Shown here one piece after another: positions 27,854 through 36,228 of a DNA stretch of 64,000 bases. Each line of letters opens with the position of its first letter. The stretch's first letter is position 1. The translations under genes and the position numbers were made by a program. Origin of the DNA: Aeromonas fluvialis (GTDB lineage: Bacteria > Pseudomonadota > Gammaproteobacteria > Enterobacterales > Aeromonadaceae); the NCBI RefSeq assembly GCF_000819885.1, contig NZ_CDBO01000040.1, positions 62,001 to 126,000 of the forward strand. Reading direction: 5' to 3'. Under the pieces are notes generated by a model. The model ran no database searches, had not been told where the DNA came from, and was given only the letters and a program-made list of their open reading frames with translations.

Positions 27854-28864
27854 TTACAAGTCGAATTTCACTTCATCCAGCAGTTGCAAGGCATCCTTGC
27901 GGTGCTTGGCGTAATCGCTGACCGGTAGCGCGTCAGACTTGAAACTGCCCCAGGACTTGACCATGGCGGAAGGCTCGACCCCGGCCTTGACCGGATACTC
28001 GGCATTCACGTCAGCATACATATGCTGGGCGGTATCGCTGGCCAGGAACTCCATCAGCTTCTGGGCGGCCTCTTTGTTCTTGGCATACTTGGTCATGGCC
28101 ACGCCGCTCACGTTGACGTGGGCACCGCGATCCCCCTGGTTCGGGAAGTTGATATAGACAGCATCAGCCCAAGACTTCTGCGCCGGATCCTTCAGCATGG
28201 CGCCCAGGTAGTAGCTGTTGCCCAGGGAGACATCACAGATACCATCCTTGATCGCCTTGACCTGATCCCGGTCGTTGCCCTGCGGCTTGCGAGCCAGGTT
28301 GGCCTTGACCCCTTCCAGCCAGGTTTTTGCATCCGCCATGCCGTGATGAGCGATCATGGCGGAGACCAGGGCCACATTGTACTCATGCTTGCCGCTGCGA
28401 GTACAAATTTTCCCTTTGAATTCAGGTTTTGCCAGATCTTCGTAGCTGATGGAGCCCAGCTTGCCGAGGCGCTCCTTGCTGGAATAGATGGCGCGCACGC
28501 GAGTGGTCAGGGCGAACCAGCGGTTCTCTGGATCACGATAGATGGAGGGGATGTTCTCCTGCAGGATCTTGCTCTCTACCGGCTGCACTAGGCCCTTGTC
28601 CACCAGCTCGGTCAACCGGCTGATGTCGACGGTCAGCATCAGATCCGCCGGGGAGAGCTTGCCTTCCCGTTCCAGACGCTCGTTCAACCCCTCTTTGGCG
28701 AACACCACATTGACCTTGATACCCGACTCTTGCTCGAATTGCTGGATGATGGGCTTGATCAGCTCATCCTGGCGGTTGGAGTAGACATTCACTTCCCCGG
28801 CTGCAAAAGCCGATTGAGCCGCCAATGCAGAGAAAGCCAGTGCCAACATCTTCATTTTCATCAT
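27854..28864 (-). CDS. fbpA: Periplasmic ferric-iron-binding protein FbpA
   Basis: A 336-residue solute-binding protein of the bacterial transferrin type. Signal peptide about 1-22 (LALAFSALAAQSAFA), then VNVYSNRQDELIKPI and KICTRSGKHEYNVALV. The paired tyrosines that grip Fe3+ are in SLGNSYYLGAML. Start chosen at ATG 28864 (MMKMKML), with AAGGA just upstream; 28861 is equally possible. First gene of fbpABC. It would deliver iron stripped from carriers or released in the periplasm. Confidence 0.93.
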   Translation of the reverse strand: MMKMKMLALAFSALAAQSAFAAGEVNVYSNRQDELIKPIIQQFEQESGIKVNVVFAKEGLNERLEREGKLSPADLMLTVDISRLTELVDKGLVQPVESKILQENIPSIYRDPENRWFALTTRVRAIYSSKERLGKLGSISYEDLAKPEFKGKICTRSGKHEYNVALVSAMIAHHGMADAKTWLEGVKANLARKPQGNDRDQVKAIKDGICDVSLGNSYYLGAMLKDPAQKSWADAVYINFPNQGDRGAHVNVSGVAMTKYAKNKEAAQKLMEFLASDTAQHMYADVNAEYPVKAGVEPSAMVKSWGSFKSDALPVSDYAKHRKDALQLLDEVKFDL

Positions 28865-28888
28865 CCATTCCTTGATTAGATATATAGA

Positions 28889-28908
28889 GTGATAACGATT
28901 TCTGTTTG
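28889..28908. promoter_or_regulatory. Weak candidate Fur box upstream of fbpA
   Basis: TGATAACGATT resembles the left part of the Fur consensus, but the right half matches poorly (about 11 of 19 positions). It lies 25 bases upstream of fbpA, a sensible place for iron repression. Confidence 0.3.
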
Positions 28909-28982
28909 CATTCTGCATATATTTTATGAGTGGATCAAGCAAGCTCGTTATCACCACATCACATATTTACTCCCCCATAAAT

Positions 28983-29019
28983 GAAAAGGGCCGAATGGGA
29001 TCCCATTCAGCCTCTTTTG
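28983..29019. terminator. Terminator downstream of the P-II gene
   Basis: An extended hairpin with inner stem GAATGGGA/TCCCATTC and outer AAAAGG/CCTCTTTT arms. T-rich on the minus strand, it can end the P-II transcript about 100 bases past its stop and separate it from fbpA. Confidence 0.7.
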
Positions 29020-29119
29020 ACCACTAGGTTATGTTAACAAGGCTTCAATGAGCGCTCATTTCATCAGGACTCCCCGTGATCGGGAGGTCAGCTGATCTGT
29101 ACATCAAGGAGACGGCTCA

Positions 29120-29458
29120 TCACAGCGCTTCATCGTCACTCTCGCCAGTACGGATGCGCACCGCTTGCAACAAGTCGTAGACAAAAATCTTGCCGTCGCC
29201 GATCTTGCCGGTGTAGGCCGCCTTGCTGATCGCCTCGATCACCCCTTCCACGTTATCATCGGCGGTGGCAATCTCCAGCTTCACTTTGGGCAGGAAGTCG
29301 ACCTGATACTCGGCTCCCCGGTATAATTCTGTGTGTCCCTTCTGGCGGCCAAATCCCTTGACCTCGGACACGGTCAGACCTTCCACCCCCAGGTTGGCAA
29401 TAGCCTCGCGGACATCGTCCAACTTGAACGGTTTGATAATCGCACTAATCAGCTTCAT
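29120..29458 (-). CDS. P-II family nitrogen regulatory protein
   Basis: A 112-residue P-II trimer-forming signal protein. Uridylylation Tyr51 (ELYRGAEYQVDF), the T-loop, and the TGKIGDGKIFV ATP/2-oxoglutarate-binding segment are all intact. Asp54 after the T-loop tyrosine is GlnB-like, while the ESDDEAL end and MKLISAIIKPF start resemble GlnK, so I do not choose between them. No amtB lies beside it, which argues a little for GlnB. It signals nitrogen status to adenylyltransferase, NtrB or AmtB. Confidence 0.92.
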   Translation of the reverse strand: MKLISAIIKPFKLDDVREAIANLGVEGLTVSEVKGFGRQKGHTELYRGAEYQVDFLPKVKLEIATADDNVEGVIEAISKAAYTGKIGDGKIFVYDLLQAVRIRTGESDDEAL

Positions 29459-29659
29459 CTGGTTGCTCCCAATCCATGGTGTGTCATGAATCGGGAATCA
29501 ATTCTTATGCCAAGTATTTTTATTGTTTTATTTCATATGGATAGATGTTAACGCCGGCACCGTTGGTCAGGCACTTCCCCAGAACAGGCCAGCGCGCCCC
29601 ATAATGAGGCACCATGCCGCAGCGACCAGCGGGTATGCACCAAACAAGAGCAAAGCAGC

Positions 29660-30076
29660 ATGTTAGTTATCTCCAACTGCATCACAATTCCCTGGCATGA
29701 GCTGCAATTCCAGACCATGCGGGCACAGGGCAACGGCGGACAACACGTCAACAAGACCGACTCCGCAGTCTGGTTGCGCTTCGATTACCGCAACTCTCCC
29801 AGCCTGACGCCCCTCTACAAGGAGGGTCTTGACAGGTTGAGCGACAGCCGGGTACACGATGGCTTTATCCTGATCCGGGTCGAGAGCCATCGCAGTCAGG
29901 ATATGAACCGCAAGGAGGCGATGAGCCGTCTGCTGGAGTTGCTGAAGAAGGCAGCCTGGCGCCCCAAGGCCCGCCATGCGACCAAACCGACCCGCAGCTC
30001 CCAGCGCAAACGGGTCGATGCCAAGAAACGCAAGGGGGATATCAAATCCGCCCGAGGCAAACCGCAACTGGATTGA
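29660..30076 (+). CDS. arfB: Peptidyl-tRNA hydrolase ArfB (YaeJ), ribosome rescue
   Basis: ArfB rescues ribosomes stalled without a stop codon by hydrolysing peptidyl-tRNA. The 138-residue protein has the catalytic GGQ (Gly26, Gly27, Gln28 in RAQGNGGQHVNKTDSAV) and the ESHRSQDMNR segment, then a basic C-terminal tail (RKRVDAKKRKGDIKSARGK) which enters the empty mRNA channel. It is 16 bases ahead of ogt, so the two are probably co-transcribed. Confidence 0.95.
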   Translation: MLVISNCITIPWHELQFQTMRAQGNGGQHVNKTDSAVWLRFDYRNSPSLTPLYKEGLDRLSDSRVHDGFILIRVESHRSQDMNRKEAMSRLLELLKKAAWRPKARHATKPTRSSQRKRVDAKKRKGDIKSARGKPQLD

Positions 30077-30091
30077 ACAAGGGCAGAGCCG

Positions 30092-30601
30092 ATGAACAGC
30101 AACATGAAATACGACTTCTGTGAGACAACCCGCGGCCCCCTGTTGGTCGCCATCGATCAGGATGGACTGCGCCACGTGGAGTTCATGCAAGGGGAGCGGC
30201 CCATCACGCCGCACGTTGACTGGCAACGGGACAACAAGGCGCTGGCCCCCTATCTTGCGCAGTTCAGCGCCTATTTCGCCGGCAAGCTGCAACGGTTCGA
30301 CCTGCCCATGGCGGCCCGAGGCACCCCGTTTCAGCAGTCGGTGTGGGGCGCGCTGTGCGACATTCCCTATGGCGAAACCGTCAGCTATCTCGAGATTGCC
30401 CAGACCATCGGCAATCCCAAAGCAGTGCGGGCCGTGGGTGCCGCCAATGGCCGCAATCCGCTGAGCATCATAGTACCCTGCCATCGGGTGATCGGACGCA
30501 GCGGCGATCTGACCGGCTATGCCGGCGGCATTCCCATCAAGCGCTGGTTGCTGGCACTGGAACAAACACGGCGAACATTCAAATTAACCCCTCAAGTCTG
30601 A
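30092..30601 (+). CDS. ogt: Methylated-DNA-[protein]-cysteine S-methyltransferase
   Basis: A 169-residue suicide enzyme that takes methyl from O6-methylguanine onto its own cysteine, Cys130 in SIIVPCHRVIG. The helix-turn-helix region AIGNPKAVRAVGAANGRNP type sequence (here QTIGNPKAVRAVGAANGRN) precedes it. No Ada-type zinc domain, so Ogt type. Follows arfB closely. Confidence 0.94.
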   Translation: MNSNMKYDFCETTRGPLLVAIDQDGLRHVEFMQGERPITPHVDWQRDNKALAPYLAQFSAYFAGKLQRFDLPMAARGTPFQQSVWGALCDIPYGETVSYLEIAQTIGNPKAVRAVGAANGRNPLSIIVPCHRVIGRSGDLTGYAGGIPIKRWLLALEQTRRTFKLTPQV

Positions 30602-30756
30602 TCGCCGGGATTGCTGACAAGATGAACAGAAAATGAAGAATAGCCTCAGAACAACTTCAGATAGAGCCAGGCATCATGTTCCCATACTTGAGTGGTCCAG
30701 CTCATTTACCGCTCCAAGTAGCACCCATGTGACGCTTCCAATCTGTTTTTTTCCCC
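30602..30756 (+). other. Non-coding stretch ending in a terminator, possible small RNA
   Basis: The 155 bases after ogt hold no believable gene, but contain an imperfect hairpin (CTTGAGTGG with CCGCTCCAAG, about 30687-30718) and a T-run, and lead into a strong terminator at 30757. Either a long ogt 3' untranslated region or a small RNA. No promoter stands out. Confidence 0.3.
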
Positions 30757-30781
30757 GCGCCTCCTCCGAGGCGCTTTTTTT
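30757..30781 (+). terminator. Plus-strand terminator downstream of ogt
   Basis: Stem GCGCCTC (30757-30763) with GAGGCGC (30768-30774) and a four-base loop, then seven T residues. It lies 155 bases past the ogt stop. Confidence 0.85.
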
Positions 30782-30854
30782 GTGCCAACGCAACAGCCCC
30801 CCCCTCCGGCTGAGTGACCTGAGCGCGATCCCCTTGGTACTAGCGTAAAAACAA

Positions 30855-30881
30855 AGAGGCGAAGGATCCCCCTTCGCCTCT
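30855..30881 (-). terminator. Terminator of the 141-residue hypothetical gene
   Basis: An 11-bp perfect stem AGAGGCGAAGG/CCTTCGCCTCT with loop ATCCC. On the minus strand it is followed by TTTGTTTTTA. Fifteen bases past the stop of the gene at 30896-31321. Confidence 0.85.
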
Positions 30882-30895
30882 GACGTGACCGCTGG

Positions 30896-31321
30896 CTACT
30901 CGCTCTGGGGCAGGAACTGCAGCTCCGGCGCCGAGGAGGTCAGCACATCGGCACAGTAATCCCAGGTTGAGATGCGATAGTGCTGCAAGTCTTCATCCAA
31001 ATGCAGGCCGTCTGACTCCTGATGAAACCAGCTGGCAAAGCGGGAGGGAGTTATGAGCTGGATCTGCTCTTCGATGGCGTGACTATCCTTCCCCTCAGCC
31101 AGATCGCAATCCTCAATGACCCGCAGGGCATAAATATGGCGAAAATGCACCCGGCAGAGGATTTGCGGGGGCAGGTCGATGCTGCGCGCACGCCCCAGCA
31201 TGATGGTCAGGGAGTCGCTCCAGAGATTTTGGTGCAGCTCTGCCACAACCAGACCGGGCGGTAGTTGACGGGATGGGGCCCAAGGGACGGCAACCTGCCG
31301 AATGGCATTTTTCTGTTCCAT
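30896..31321 (-). CDS. Hypothetical protein
   Basis: I do not recognise this 141-residue protein. It starts MEQKNAIRQVAVPWAPSRQ, has no signal peptide or membrane segment, and is acidic overall, with HFRHIYALRVIEDCDLAEGKD in the middle and a C-terminus rich in Asp/Glu. A strong GAGGTGA ribosome site sets the start at 31321, and the gene has its own terminator, so it is a real single-gene unit. Codon use looks like that of its neighbours. Cytosolic; function unknown. Confidence 0.8.
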   Translation of the reverse strand: MEQKNAIRQVAVPWAPSRQLPPGLVVAELHQNLWSDSLTIMLGRARSIDLPPQILCRVHFRHIYALRVIEDCDLAEGKDSHAIEEQIQLITPSRFASWFHQESDGLHLDEDLQHYRISTWDYCADVLTSSAPELQFLPQSE

Positions 31322-31413
31322 ATTCACCTCGCGACGACTCACTCCCTGTCTTGAGTTTATCTGAACCACATAGTCCCGGCGAAGGCAATCGGTGGACAAT
31401 AAAAACGAACAAT

Positions 31414-31441
31414 AAAAAAGCCGACGTATCAAACGTCGGCG
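31414..31441 (-). terminator. yaaA terminator
   Basis: Stem GCCGACGT (31420-31427) with ACGTCGGC (31433-31440); on the minus strand six T residues follow. About 75 bases past the yaaA stop. Confidence 0.82.
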
Positions 31442-31516
31442 AATAAAAAGTGCTTACAACAGAGGATTCACATATTCAGACCCGCGGGTCGCAAGATTGG
31501 TTCCCTCTTTTTGCAA

Positions 31517-32290
31517 TTAATTTTCGGCGCGTTTAAACATCAGGGTATTGGCGTCCGACTCTTCCGGCACGAAGTTGTAGCCCTCAGCGTTGAAACCGGT
31601 CAGCTGCTCCACCTCGGTCAGACGGTGCTTGATGATGTGACGGGCCATCATGCCGCGCGCCTTCTTGGCGTAGAAGCTGATGATCTTGAACTGGCCATTC
31701 TTCTCATCCTTGAATACCGGCGTGACGATCCGTCCTTTCAGGCTCTTGGGGCGCACCGACTTGAAATACTCGTCGGAGGCCAGATTGATCAGCTCCTCAT
31801 CCCCCTGCGCGGCCAACGCGTCGTTGAGATGGTGCGTGATCACCTCGCCCCAGAACTGGTAGAGATCCTTGCCGCGACGGTTGTCGAGCTTGGTCCCCAT
31901 CTCCAGCCGGTAGGGCATCATCAGGTCGAGGGGGCGCAACACGCCGTAGAGGCCGGAGAGCATCCGCAAGTGTGCCTGAGCGAAGTCAAAATCGGCCTCG
32001 CTGAAATCCTCCACTGCCAATCCGGTGTAGACATCCCCCTTGAAGGCCAGCAGCGCCTGACGGGCGTTGGCGGGGGTGAAATCTGGCTGCCACTGCGCAA
32101 ATCTGGCGGCGTTGAAACCGGCCAGCTTGTCGCTGATCTTCATCAGGGTGGCGATCTGGTCCGGGCTCAGTTGACGGGCCCGGTTAATCAGCTCTGCGGA
32201 GTGATCCAGCAGCTCGGGTTGGGTGAAACGGGGGGTCACCAGCGGTGACTCGTAATCCAGCGTCTTGGCCGGGGAAACCACAATCAGCAT
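31517..32290 (-). CDS. yaaA: Peroxide stress protein YaaA
   Basis: YaaA (DUF328) lowers free iron during H2O2 stress and binds DNA in E. coli. The 257-residue product has the family start [16 protein letters not shown] and the blocks [44 protein letters not shown] and [23 protein letters not shown] precedes the ATG. It lies 47 bases downstream of pilU in the same direction but probably has its own promoter. Confidence 0.96.
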   Translation of the reverse strand: MLIVVSPAKTLDYESPLVTPRFTQPELLDHSAELINRARQLSPDQIATLMKISDKLAGFNAARFAQWQPDFTPANARQALLAFKGDVYTGLAVEDFSEADFDFAQAHLRMLSGLYGVLRPLDLMMPYRLEMGTKLDNRRGKDLYQFWGEVITHHLNDALAAQGDEELINLASDEYFKSVRPKSLKGRIVTPVFKDEKNGQFKIISFYAKKARGMMARHIIKHRLTEVEQLTGFNAEGYNFVPEESDANTLMFKRAEN

Positions 32291-32337
32291 AATGTTCCTT
32301 TATAGCGAGGGGCCGAACGGCAGAGCGGCCCCAAGAT

Positions 32338-33450
32338 TCATTCATCCAGCGTCACATTCTCCAGCGCACCGGATCCAAACTGCTCGCGACCGGAGAGCTT
32401 GATAAGCAACCGCAGGTCGTTGGCGGAGTCGGCGTGGGCAAGGGCCTCACTGTAGCCAATCAGGCCGGCGCAGAACAGGGCGAACAGCGCCTGATCAAAG
32501 GTTTGCATGCCCAGCTCGGCAGATTTGGTCATCACCTCCTTGAGGCGGTGCATCTCTCCCTTGCGAATGATGTCGGTGATGAGCGGGGTATTGAGCAGGA
32601 TCTCGAATGCCGCACTGCGCCGCAAACCATCGACACTCGGCACCAGTTGCTGGGCAACGATGGCCCTGAGGTTGAAGGAGAGATCGAACAGAAACTGGCG
32701 ATGTTTCTCCTGCGGTACCAGATGGAGAATGCGGTCCAGCGCCTGGTTGGCATTGTTGGCGTGGAGAGTAGCGAGACAAAGGTGGCCGGTCTCGGCGAAC
32801 TGCAGGGCAAACTCCATGGTCTCCTGACTTCGGATCTCGCCGATCAGGATCACGTCCGGCGCCTGACGCAGCGAGCTTTTCAGCGCCACGTCGAACGATT
32901 CGGTGTCTATCCCCACCTCACGCTGGGTCACCAGACTGCGGCCATGTTGATGGACGAACTCCACCGGGTCTTCCACCGTCAGGATATGGCCATCGGCATG
33001 CTGATTGCGATAACCGATCATGGCCGCCTGGGTAGTTGACTTGCCCGCCCCCGTGGCCCCGACGAACAGCACCAGCCCTCGCTTGGCCATCGCCACCTCC
33101 TGCAGGATCCTGGGTAGCTGCAGATCTTCAAAGGTGGGTATGCGGGTCTCGATGCGGCGCAGCACCATGCCAGGCAGCTCCTGCTGCCAGAAAGCGCTGA
33201 CCCGAAAACGGCCCAGCTCCTCGCGATGGATGGCGTAGTTGGCCTCCTTGGTGCGGATGTAACGCTCGAAATGATCCGAGCTGAGGGTCTCCCTGACCAG
33301 CGTCAGCGCCCCCTTCTTGTCGAGCGGCTCTCCCCCGAGCGACACCAGATGGCCGTTCACCTTGAGAATGGGCGGCGAGCCCACCGTCACAAACAGATCC
33401 GATCCCTTTCGCTCTACCAACTGTCTTAGCAGATCATCCAGATTCATCAT
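32338..33450 (-). CDS. pilU: Type IV pilus accessory retraction ATPase PilU
   Basis: PilU helps PilT retract type IV pili. The 370-residue ATPase has Walker A GATGAGKSTT, the Asp box EDPVEFVHQ, Walker B ILIGEIRSQET and the His box CLATLHANNANQALDRI. Its longer C-terminus and position after pilT separate it from PilT. A GGAGGG ribosome site lies before the ATG; 25 bases separate it from pilT, so one operon. Confidence 0.95.
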   Translation of the reverse strand: MMNLDDLLRQLVERKGSDLFVTVGSPPILKVNGHLVSLGGEPLDKKGALTLVRETLSSDHFERYIRTKEANYAIHREELGRFRVSAFWQQELPGMVLRRIETRIPTFEDLQLPRILQEVAMAKRGLVLFVGATGAGKSTTQAAMIGYRNQHADGHILTVEDPVEFVHQHGRSLVTQREVGIDTESFDVALKSSLRQAPDVILIGEIRSQETMEFALQFAETGHLCLATLHANNANQALDRILHLVPQEKHRQFLFDLSFNLRAIVAQQLVPSVDGLRRSAAFEILLNTPLITDIIRKGEMHRLKEVMTKSAELGMQTFDQALFALFCAGLIGYSEALAHADSANDLRLLIKLSGREQFGSGALENVTLDE

Positions 33451-33475
33451 TTATCCCTCCCTGGGATCCAGTCCC

Positions 33476-34510
33476 TTAGACGCTGTTGGGATCGACGGCC
33501 TTGGCCTTGGCATCGAGAGAGGCCACCACGCCGCGACTGACCAGCTGTTTGAGGCTCTGATCCATGGTCTGCATGCCGTGGGTCATCCCGGTCTGGATCA
33601 CCGAGTAGAGCTGGGCGATCTTATCCTCCCGGATCAGGTTACGCACCGCCGGAATGCCCATCATGATCTCGTGGGCCGCCACCCGGCCACCACCAATGCG
33701 CTTGAGCAGGGTCTGGGAGATAACTGCCCGCAGAGATTCGGAGAGCATGGAGCGCACCATGTCTTTCTCCGCACCGGGAAAGACGTCGATGATACGGTCG
33801 ATGGTCTTGGCCGCCGACGAGGTGTGCAGGGTGCCAAACACCAGATGGCCGGTTTCGGCGGCGGTCATGGCCAGGCGAATGGTCTCCAGATCGCGCATCT
33901 CACCCACCAAAATGATGTCCGGGTCTTCCCGCAAGGCCGAGCGCAGGGCATTGCTGAAGCTCTTGGTATCCCGGTGTACTTCCCGCTGGTTCACCAGACA
34001 ACGCTTGTTCTCGTGGACGAATTCGATGGGGTCTTCGATGGTGAGAATGTGGTGATGGAAGTTCTCGTTGATGTAGTTGACCATAGCCGCCAGGGTAGTC
34101 GACTTACCGGAGCCGGTCGGGCCGGTTACCAGCACCAGACCCCGCGGGAACTCGGAAATCTTGCGGAAGATCTCGGGGGCATCCAGATCCTCGAGGCTCA
34201 GCACCGTGCTGGGGATGGTACGAAATACCGCACCCGAGCCACGCGCCTGCTGGAAGGCGTTGACCCGGAAACGGGCCAGATTGGGCACCTCGAACGAGAA
34301 GTCGACCTCGAAGTTCTCCTCCAGCTCCTTGCGCTGATGGTCGTTCATGATGTCGTAAATGAGGGCATGCACTTCCCGGTGTTCCAGGGCGGGTAAATTG
34401 ATCTTGCGAACCTCGCCATCAACCCTGATCATCGGAGGGACCCCGGCCGAGAGGTGTAGATCCGAGGCTTTATGCTTTACACTGAAAGCCAATAACTCTG
34501 TGATATCCAT
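33476..34510 (-). CDS. pilT: Type IV pilus retraction ATPase PilT
   Basis: PilT is the hexameric motor that depolymerises type IV pili, driving twitching and DNA uptake. The 344-residue protein has Walker A GPTGSGKSTTLAAMV, Walker B ILVGEMRDLETI, the AIRNLIRE signature as AVRNLIREDKIAQ, and VFGTLHTSSAAKTIDRI. Divergent from yggS, which is the usual pilT/yggS pairing in gammaproteobacteria. Confidence 0.97.
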   Translation of the reverse strand: MDITELLAFSVKHKASDLHLSAGVPPMIRVDGEVRKINLPALEHREVHALIYDIMNDHQRKELEENFEVDFSFEVPNLARFRVNAFQQARGSGAVFRTIPSTVLSLEDLDAPEIFRKISEFPRGLVLVTGPTGSGKSTTLAAMVNYINENFHHHILTIEDPIEFVHENKRCLVNQREVHRDTKSFSNALRSALREDPDIILVGEMRDLETIRLAMTAAETGHLVFGTLHTSSAAKTIDRIIDVFPGAEKDMVRSMLSESLRAVISQTLLKRIGGGRVAAHEIMMGIPAVRNLIREDKIAQLYSVIQTGMTHGMQTMDQSLKQLVSRGVVASLDAKAKAVDPNSV

Positions 34511-34549
34511 AGACTTGTCATTCTCCCATCACAAGATCACTAACGAAAT

Positions 34550-35251
34550 ATGAACCAGATTGCCCAGCACCTGTTTCAGGTAAAGGAACGTATTGCCCAG
34601 GCCGCCGAACGGGCGAGCCGCAACCTGCAGCAGATCCGCCTGCTGGCCGTGAGCAAGACCAAGCCGGTCGAGGCCATCATGGTTGCCCATGCCGCAGGTC
34701 AGCGCTGCTTTGGCGAATCCTACGCTCAGGAAGCAGCGGCCAAGATCGATACCTTGCGCCAACAGTCGAAATATAGCGACATAGAGTGGCACTTTATCGG
34801 CCCTTTGCAATCGAACAAGTCCAAACTGGTCGCCGAACGGTTTGACTGGGTGCAAAGCGTGGATCGGGACAAGCTGATCGACCGCCTCAACAACCAGCGC
34901 CCAACTACAATGGCACCGCTAAATGTTTGTCTGCAAATCAATATTAGCGGAGAGAGCAGCAAATCCGGAACGTCGGAACAAGAGATTTTCCGCCTTGCCG
35001 AGCTGGTCTCCCAAAGTGAGCGACTGGTGCTGCGGGGGCTGATGGCCATTCCCGAGCACACCAGTGACGAGAGCGTACTGGCCGCCCAAATGACCCGCAT
35101 GCAGACTCTGTTCACCGAGCTTGCGCGACAATACCCCACGGTGGATACCCTCTCGATGGGGATGACCGAAGATCTCGAACTGGCCATCGCCCATGGCAGC
35201 ACCATGGTGCGAGTCGGTACCGCCATCTTCGGTGCCCGTGACTACTCATAG
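34550..35251 (+). CDS. yggS: PLP homeostasis protein YggS
   Basis: YggS (PLPBP/PROSC) binds pyridoxal phosphate and keeps its level in balance. The 233-residue barrel protein has the PLP lysine Lys36 in RLLAVSKTKPVEAI, and EWHFIGPLQSNK, LSMGMTEDLELAIAHGSTMVRVG near the end. It heads yggS-proC-yggT-yggU, a conserved cluster. Confidence 0.96.
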   Translation: MNQIAQHLFQVKERIAQAAERASRNLQQIRLLAVSKTKPVEAIMVAHAAGQRCFGESYAQEAAAKIDTLRQQSKYSDIEWHFIGPLQSNKSKLVAERFDWVQSVDRDKLIDRLNNQRPTTMAPLNVCLQINISGESSKSGTSEQEIFRLAELVSQSERLVLRGLMAIPEHTSDESVLAAQMTRMQTLFTELARQYPTVDTLSMGMTEDLELAIAHGSTMVRVGTAIFGARDYS

Positions 35252-35313
35252 GCAGGCTGGCGGATAACTCAGACGTCCGCCTCTTGCCGCGAATTCATCA
35301 ACAGGAGCGTTTG

Positions 35314-35403
35314 ATGGAACACCGAATTCTGGCGTCTGGTGGTGCAGGCAGCGCCAACCCCGCCACGACCCCATGTGCAACAGGAGCATCTGATGCAGCA
35401 TAG
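35314..35403 (+). repeat. Duplicated proC start: 29-codon upstream ORF
   Basis: The 79 bases 35299-35377 are a diverged tandem copy of 35378-35456, the proC ribosome site and start. Copy one reads CAACAGGAGCGTTTGATG, copy two CAACAGGAGCATCTGATG. The first ATG opens a 29-codon frame (MEHRILASGGAGS..., compare ProC MQHRTLAFIGAGN) that runs through the real proC start and stops at TAG 35401-35403, so it overlaps proC by 11 bases. It may be translated and couple to proC, or be a harmless relic. Confidence 0.6.
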
Positions 35404-36217
35404 AACGCTGGCCTTTATCGGCGCGGGCAACATGAGCCGCAGCATCATCGCCGGATTGGTCAAGGCGGGTTATCCCGCCGGGCAGATCACAGCCGCCAAC
35501 CCCAGTCTGCCCAAGCTGGAGGCGCTGGCGAGCGAACATGGCATTCGCATCACCCAGAGTAATGCCGAGGCGGCCCGCGACGCCGAAGTGATCGTGCTGG
35601 CGGTCAAGCCGCAGTTGATGGCCGGCATGCTGGCAGCGCTTGTTGCCGAGCTGGGCTCCCTTGAGGGCAAGCTGCTCATCTCCATCGCGGCCGGTATCAA
35701 GGTGGTGCGCCTTGGCGAGATGGCCGGTGGCCATGACCGCATCATCCGCACCATGCCCAATACCCCGGCCCTGCTGGGTCTGGGGATGACCGGTCTCTAC
35801 GCGCCCGAGCATATTGCCGCCGCGGATCGCGACTTTGCCGAGCAGATGATGCAGGCGGTCGGCAAGACCCTCTGGGTGGAGCAGGAGTCCGGCATCAACG
35901 GCGTCATCGCCGCGGCGGGCAGTGCCCCGGCCTACTTCTTCCTCTTTATGCAGGCGATTGCCGAAGAGGCAGAGGCACTGGGCTTCTCGCCCGAACAGGC
36001 ACGCCTGCTGGTGCAGCAGACCGCGCTGGGCGCAGCCGCCATGGTGGAGCGAAACCCCGAGCTGGCGCTACAAACCCTGCGTGATCAGGTCACCAGCAAG
36101 GGTGGCACCACAGCCGAAGCCATCAAGACATTCCAGCAACAGGGGCTGATGCCGCTGACTGCGCAAGCCATGCAGGCGGCCGTTGCTCGCGCCACCGAAA
36201 TGGAAACCCTCTTCTAA
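35393..36217 (+). CDS. proC: Pyrroline-5-carboxylate reductase
   Basis: ProC makes proline from pyrroline-5-carboxylate with NAD(P)H. The 274-residue enzyme has the Rossmann start FIGAGNMSRSII, the PNTPALLGLGMTGLYA block and the family signature GSAPAYFFLFMQAIAEEAEALG ... DQVTSKGGTTAEAI. The ATG at 35393 has CAGGAG upstream. A duplicated copy of this start lies directly ahead. Confidence 0.97.
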   Translation: MQHRTLAFIGAGNMSRSIIAGLVKAGYPAGQITAANPSLPKLEALASEHGIRITQSNAEAARDAEVIVLAVKPQLMAGMLAALVAELGSLEGKLLISIAAGIKVVRLGEMAGGHDRIIRTMPNTPALLGLGMTGLYAPEHIAAADRDFAEQMMQAVGKTLWVEQESGINGVIAAAGSAPAYFFLFMQAIAEEAEALGFSPEQARLLVQQTALGAAAMVERNPELALQTLRDQVTSKGGTTAEAIKTFQQQGLMPLTAQAMQAAVARATEMETLF

Positions 36218-36228
36218 CAGGAGCCCAG

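Noticed and set aside
29496-29512. TGGCAT-N5-TTGATT upstream of the P-II gene as a sigma-54 promoter
   Set aside because: The -24 part fits but the -12 GC is GA here, a change at the most conserved base, and no NtrC sites were found.
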